A stretch of DNA of 9,643 nt from Legionella genomosp. 1 (GTDB lineage: Bacteria > Pseudomonadota > Gammaproteobacteria > Legionellales > Legionellaceae), in the NCBI GenBank assembly GCA_945865355.1, contig CAMBDN010000084.1, positions 1 through 9,643 of the forward strand. Direction: 5' to 3'. Of this stretch, positions 6,235-9,643 are shown one piece after another. Within the stretch, counting starts at the first letter, position 1, and every line of letters begins with the position of its first letter. The position numbers and the translations under genes are program-made. The notes beneath the pieces were generated by a model. It searched no databases, was not told where the DNA came from, and saw only the letters and a program-made list of their open reading frames with translations.

Positions 6235-7255
6235 AGAGCGAAAAATATCACAGTTTTGTTCAAGGATCGGTTCAGACTCAACCCTTGTTCAAGGAGCGGG
6301 TGGCAATGTGTCTTGGAAGGATAACGATATCCTGTGGATAAAAGCTTCTGGAACACGCCTAGCAGATGCGGAAGAAAAGCAAATATTTTTACCAGTTGAT
6401 TTAAATGCAATTAAGAGTGCAATGGCTTCGGGCGATTTTGATACTAAGCCAATTGTCCTAGGTGGTTCAAAACTTCGACCGTCAATCGAAACTCATTTAC
6501 ATGCGTTAATGCCCCACACGATAGTAGTTCATTTACACCCAGTAGAAGTCTTGCCGCATTTGGTATTGAAAAACTCGAAGGACGCTATTAATTCACTTAT
6601 CGATTCAACTATATCATGGGATTGTGTTGGCTACCAAAAGCCAGGTAAAGCGCTCGCTAAATGCGTTTCAGACGCAATAAATAAATCGTCAGGACTCGAT
6701 GTTGTTTTTCTTCAAAATCATGGGATTGTGGTCGGGGGCGAAGATGTTTCATCCATTGAAGCTTTGTTGAATAGTATCGTCAATAAGTTTAAGTGTAAAA
6801 TATTAGTTGAAGCTGTTTCTGCTAGCGATAATCATGCGGTGTCAATGTTGATGAATTACTGCAATTACTCAGTAATTGAAAATAAAGAGCTCAATGAGCT
6901 TGCTACTAATAAAAGACTATCATCCCGGTTGAAAACAGCTTGGGCGTTATATCCAGATCACGTTGTGTTCCTTGGTGCTGCAGCGGCAGTATTTTCGCCA
7001 GTAGATGAATTGCAATCAGTTGCGGAATGTATATACCAGCAATCGGCATATATATTTATTCTAGGTGTCGGTGTTTTTGAAAGTCCCAAAGTAACGGATG
7101 CGCAGAGAGAAATGCTCCTGTGCTATTACGACGTAGTGAAGCGTTTGGATTTAGATAAAGAGCTGAATGTATTGTCTCGGAACGATGTTGATGATCTACT
7201 GAATCGAGAAGATGAAAAATATAGAATAAATCTATCTGTATCGAAGGTAAATTAA
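6212..7255 (+). CDS. Class II aldolase/adducin family protein
   Basis: A 347-residue cytoplasmic protein. The first 200 residues form a class II aldolase/adducin domain: GAGGNVSWK (28-36), KASGTRL (44-50) for phosphate binding, E93 in SIETHLHALMPH, the zinc ligands H107 and H109 in VVHLHP, and H170 in LQNHG. These match the Glu-His-His-His set of L-fuculose-phosphate aldolase, so the site looks intact. The remaining 150 residues (including YPDHVVFLG and GVGVFESPK) resemble the longer rhamnulose-phosphate/YuxG-like aldolases but without the dehydrogenase domain those carry. It may split or form a ketose-1-phosphate, or act as an epimerase or decarboxylase as some relatives do. The ATG lies inside the HAD gene (23-base overlap), with AGGGGGG at 6201-6207 as ribosome binding site. 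It is the last gene of the operon and is AT-rich, about 32% GC in one 60-base sample. Confidence 0.85.
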   Translation: MEIVNSSEERKISQFCSRIGSDSTLVQGAGGNVSWKDNDILWIKASGTRLADAEEKQIFLPVDLNAIKSAMASGDFDTKPIVLGGSKLRPSIETHLHALMPHTIVVHLHPVEVLPHLVLKNSKDAINSLIDSTISWDCVGYQKPGKALAKCVSDAINKSSGLDVVFLQNHGIVVGGEDVSSIEALLNSIVNKFKCKILVEAVSASDNHAVSMLMNYCNYSVIENKELNELATNKRLSSRLKTAWALYPDHVVFLGAAAAVFSPVDELQSVAECIYQQSAYIFILGVGVFESPKVTDAQREMLLCYYDVVKRLDLDKELNVLSRNDVDDLLNREDEKYRINLSVSKVN

Positions 7256-7291
7256 TAATTTATGTTTAAATAATTTTACCATGAAAGCAGA

Positions 7292-9181
7292 TTAATTATT
7301 TCTTATTAAGCCGTAAATTATGTTATTGCTTTTTGGGTGTGTAAAACTTTTCCAATCCATCCAGCCATTGTTTTTAAGTGCGCTTAATGTTTTATCCTGA
7401 TCATCTACGTCTGAAACAAGTATGATGTTTATTTTATCGTTTGAAAATGGTTTTAATGGATTGCTTAGGAAGTTGTTGCTAATTCTTCTTGAATTCGACG
7501 CAGTTAATATTTCACTGACTGAGTATCCGGCCATAATCTCAGGTAGAACACCGTATGTAGAACCGAGAATTAATGCCTTCCCGGCATGACCAGCATCTTT
7601 TACTGCGACCAGTGCTGATGAGTAGTCATAAAGTTGCTCACCTTGAATTGAGAAATTTTTAAATCTCTGGCTGTATTTATGTGCTGGTTTATTTGTCATA
7701 TAGCTGAAAATTCCATAGATCAAGTACGCCACAATAGTACTTGAAAGAATATGTTTAAGGTTACCAGTCACACTCAAGGCTCTGACAAATAACAGGTATG
7801 TTCCTGCTATTACAAAAGGAATTATGTACTCTGATTGATATCTGTCCATTCCCCATAGTATGGGCCTTACACTATAAAACATAAATATTGCAATGAATAG
7901 TAGTGAGAGCACCGCAAAAAACTGAATCATCGTTTTTCTATTCCACTGCAAAATCAACAAACAACCCGAACTCATAATTAACCACGGAATAGAAACCGTA
8001 CTAAGTATGACCCATTGTGCAATGCCCTCGCTGAATGCGTAGTACACTCTCCATATTGTTGAAGCGTGGTTGGGGATATAATCGGCTTCGATTCCTTGGT
8101 AGGTCGCAGGGGTGCCAAGTAGTATGCTCTTAAGAAGAAATGGTAAGAAGATAAAAGTTGGTGAAAGAACAGTTATTAATTTTCGTGCTGTAAATGTTCT
8201 TTTTTCTCTTTCAGAGTAAATGTAGATTATTACCAAAGGTATTGCTGCGATGAATGCGGATTGCCGCATAAGAGTAGCAATTGAGATAAGGCTAAATAGG
8301 AGCGTCCAGTCGGTATTGTTGTATTTTTTTCTTGTGACGATGGTTAGTAATGCAATTGACCAGGCTAATGTTGTCCAAATAGATCCCTCCACTAAGGTAG
8401 TGACGTGAAGCAGTAATGGTATCGCTGGCGCAGCTAGTGCAATCAATATTGAATTAAAGGGTGTAACGACTTGTATCGCGTTTCGGAATATGTAGTAAGA
8501 AATGAGTATTAACCCCAGCAGTTGGGGGAGTCTAAAGGAAAAATCACTATAGCCAAATATGCTACTTGAAACGAATAGCGGAACTAATTGCAAGGGTGGG
8601 TGAGGTGAGTTTCCTCCCCCCGCTTTAATAACGATAATTCGAAAAGCAAGAAATAAAAGCAATATTAATGCAATGGTTAATGGTTTATTGGATTTAATAG
8701 AATTAATGTAGCGAATGGTTAATGCTGCCGCAATAATTATTAATATATTTATTAATTGCAACAAGGTGCTGAACTCAAGATTCTTGATGAAATTAAACTT
8801 TCCCCCAAGTTTTTCGGAAAGATAAATTGCATGGGATTGAGAATACATTGAATAAAATAGCTGGTCACCAGTAATTTGTTCATTGAGTCTGGGCAATAAA
8901 ATGATGAGCCAGAAGGTTGTGATTATTAATATTCCTTGAACATCGATTTTTGAAAATCTTAATTCCTTGATGTGCGCGTTCCTTTCACTCACCCAGTTGT
9001 TGACTAGGTACGCTATCAGTGACATTAAAATTAAAGTTAAAGGGATTTGAATCAATAATGTGAGGTTGCCAAGCGCGCCAAAATAGCCGTAAGATATGAC
9101 AACGCAAGCTAGTAAAACGGCAGGAATGTTAAATCTTAAAGAGAAACTGTTATTTTGGAAAAGCTGTGAAGCACTTGGCAT
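7292..9181 (-). CDS. Polytopic membrane protein, GT39/ArnT-like (GT-C) glycosyltransferase
   Basis: A 629-residue inner-membrane protein with about 12 hydrophobic helices and a soluble C-terminal tail from about residue 545. The best family clue is NSPHPPLQLVP (191-201) followed by FGYSDFSFRLPQ (209-220), the pattern seen after the first outer loop in PMT_2/GT39/ArnT-type enzymes. An earlier loop has ITGDQLFYSMY (103-113), where D106 could be the acidic residue usual in GT-C loop 1. Such enzymes transfer a sugar from a polyprenyl-phosphate donor outside the membrane. The start is well supported by AGAGGA 7 bases before the ATG. The gene is transcribed toward the operon and is very AT-rich (about 25% GC near 8641-8700), so it was probably acquired separately. 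Donor and acceptor are unknown, and it could instead be an unrelated GT-C-like membrane protein. Confidence 0.72.
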   Translation of the reverse strand: MPSASQLFQNNSFSLRFNIPAVLLACVVISYGYFGALGNLTLLIQIPLTLILMSLIAYLVNNWVSERNAHIKELRFSKIDVQGILIITTFWLIILLPRLNEQITGDQLFYSMYSQSHAIYLSEKLGGKFNFIKNLEFSTLLQLINILIIIAAALTIRYINSIKSNKPLTIALILLLFLAFRIIVIKAGGGNSPHPPLQLVPLFVSSSIFGYSDFSFRLPQLLGLILISYYIFRNAIQVVTPFNSILIALAAPAIPLLLHVTTLVEGSIWTTLAWSIALLTIVTRKKYNNTDWTLLFSLISIATLMRQSAFIAAIPLVIIYIYSEREKRTFTARKLITVLSPTFIFLPFLLKSILLGTPATYQGIEADYIPNHASTIWRVYYAFSEGIAQWVILSTVSIPWLIMSSGCLLILQWNRKTMIQFFAVLSLLFIAIFMFYSVRPILWGMDRYQSEYIIPFVIAGTYLLFVRALSVTGNLKHILSSTIVAYLIYGIFSYMTNKPAHKYSQRFKNFSIQGEQLYDYSSALVAVKDAGHAGKALILGSTYGVLPEIMAGYSVSEILTASNSRRISNNFLSNPLKPFSNDKINIILVSDVDDQDKTLSALKNNGWMDWKSFTHPKSNNIIYGLIRNN

Positions 9182-9188
9182 TTGAGAA

Positions 9189-9194
9189 TCCTCT
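9189..9194 (-). promoter_or_regulatory. Ribosome binding site of the 7292-9181 gene
   Basis: Read on the - strand this is AGAGGA, seven bases before the ATG whose first base is at 9181. It is a strong Shine-Dalgarno match and fixes the start of the membrane protein gene. Confidence 0.7.
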
Positions 9195-9244
9195 TGAGAG
9201 CTATACCTGAATCCGTGGCAAAAAAGATAATATTCTAATATTTA

Positions 9245-9273
9245 TCTCTAAAAATCAATGATTTAGGTGTAAA
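9245..9273 (-). promoter_or_regulatory. Candidate sigma-70 promoter for the membrane protein gene
   Basis: On the - strand, TTTACA (9273-9268) is followed after 17 bases by TAGAGA (9250-9245), an acceptable -35/-10 pair in an AT-rich leader about 65 bases before the start codon. A second option nearby is TTGATT (9258-9253) with TAGAAT (9237-9232) and a short 15-base spacer. AT-rich DNA gives many chance matches, so the exact site is uncertain. That the promoter lies in this leader is likely, because no other gene on this strand directly precedes it. Confidence 0.3.
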
Positions 9274-9643
9274 ACGTTGCTCACCCTGAAGTTGAGATCG
9301 AACATGACCGACTTTATCATCAAAAAACTTCCCTACAACCCAATGCACCGAACTTAAGCCATGCGCTCACTTGTAGGCAGACCGTGCATGAGGTTTTCCG
9401 TTGTTTTTTGGCCGGGGAGTAGAACGACCAGCGATGATGCGACAAGTTGTTCTTCGCAACAGGTCAAGCTGATGGCGGCAAGAGCATGGCCGACCAACAA
9501 CAACACACTGGGCAGTATGCGCAAAATGGCTGCAGCAGCATAACCCCTGTTGCATTGACGCTTGTCGGGTTGATCATCCGCAGAATCAGGATCATCGGCC
9601 ATGGCGCAGCGACAAAGCAACGAAGCCAGATTGTCCGCCAGCA

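Larger units (their letters stand above)
9182..9643. other. 462-base stretch without an assignable gene; GC rises beyond about 9350
   Basis: The first 100-150 bases are an AT-rich leader that carries the ribosome binding site and probable promoter of the membrane protein gene. From roughly 9350 to the edge GC is about 53%. Here a - strand frame is open from the window edge to a stop at 9354 (about 96 codons, with a hydrophobic run ILRILPSVLLLVGHALAAI), and a + strand frame runs from ATG 9361 to 9543. Neither shows a motif I recognise, and neither start is backed by a good ribosome binding site. The - strand frame could be the C-terminal end of a gene that begins outside the window, or the stretch could be a decayed gene or insertion remnant. 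No inverted repeats, tRNA or terminator were recognised. Confidence 0.4.

Noticed and set aside
7220..7291. Possible terminator hairpins between the convergent genes
   Set aside because: Only short AT stems are visible, such as ATAGA-ATAAA-TCTAT at about 7221-7235, without a GC-rich stem and T run.
9361..9543. 60-codon + strand frame in the GC-richer right end
   Set aside because: No ribosome binding site at a good distance and no recognisable motif; it overlaps a longer open frame on the other strand.
9340..9643. Remnant of an insertion sequence at the right edge
   Set aside because: I looked for transposase motifs in the frames and for terminal inverted repeats and found none that I could support; the edge cuts the region short.

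Overview
The window looks like a piece of a Gram-negative (proteobacterial) surface-polysaccharide locus, of the kind that makes or decorates O-antigen, capsule or another cell-surface glycan. A gammaproteobacterium such as Pseudomonas would fit the gene types and the mosaic base composition. No housekeeping gene or rRNA lies inside the window to fix the genus, so this is only an inference.

Layout. From the left edge to 7255, eight genes run head to tail on the + strand with almost no gaps. In order they are: a sugar-1-phosphate-type nucleotidyltransferase (5' end cut by the window), a GtrA-like small membrane protein, a class I SAM methyltransferase, a DPM1/GtrB-like family 2 glycosyltransferase, a short GDPD/PI-PLC-like phosphodiesterase homologue, a two-domain protein that joins a GT-C-like membrane glycosyltransferase to a complete phosphoribulokinase-like kinase, a HAD hydrolase and a class II aldolase/adducin protein. 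Four junctions are ATGA stop/start overlaps, one is TAGTG, and one is a 23-base overlap, so the set is almost certainly one operon. Its promoter is outside the window. A single large membrane protein gene of the GT39/ArnT-like GT-C type (7292-9181, - strand) converges on the operon with 36 bases between them. The last 460 bases hold a probable promoter and ribosome binding site for that gene, and then a GC-richer stretch in which I cannot assign a gene.

How the genes may work together (inference). The GtrA-like protein, the GT2 enzyme and the GT-C domain match the three parts of the Gtr-type pathway: a sugar is put on undecaprenyl phosphate, the lipid-linked sugar is flipped, and a periplasmic-facing GT-C enzyme transfers it to a glycan. 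The nucleotidyltransferase would supply the activated sugar. The PRK-like kinase, class II aldolase and HAD phosphatase are sugar-phosphate enzymes that could build an uncommon donor, and the methyltransferase and phosphodiesterase-like protein could modify it. The most unusual item is the fusion of a PRK-like kinase to the C terminus of a polytopic glycosyltransferase-like protein.

Base composition drifts from about 50% GC at the left to about 25-35% in the right-hand genes, then returns sharply to about 53% beyond roughly 9350. This suggests separately acquired segments and a cassette boundary near the right edge. No tRNA, rRNA, CRISPR array or convincing mobile element was seen.
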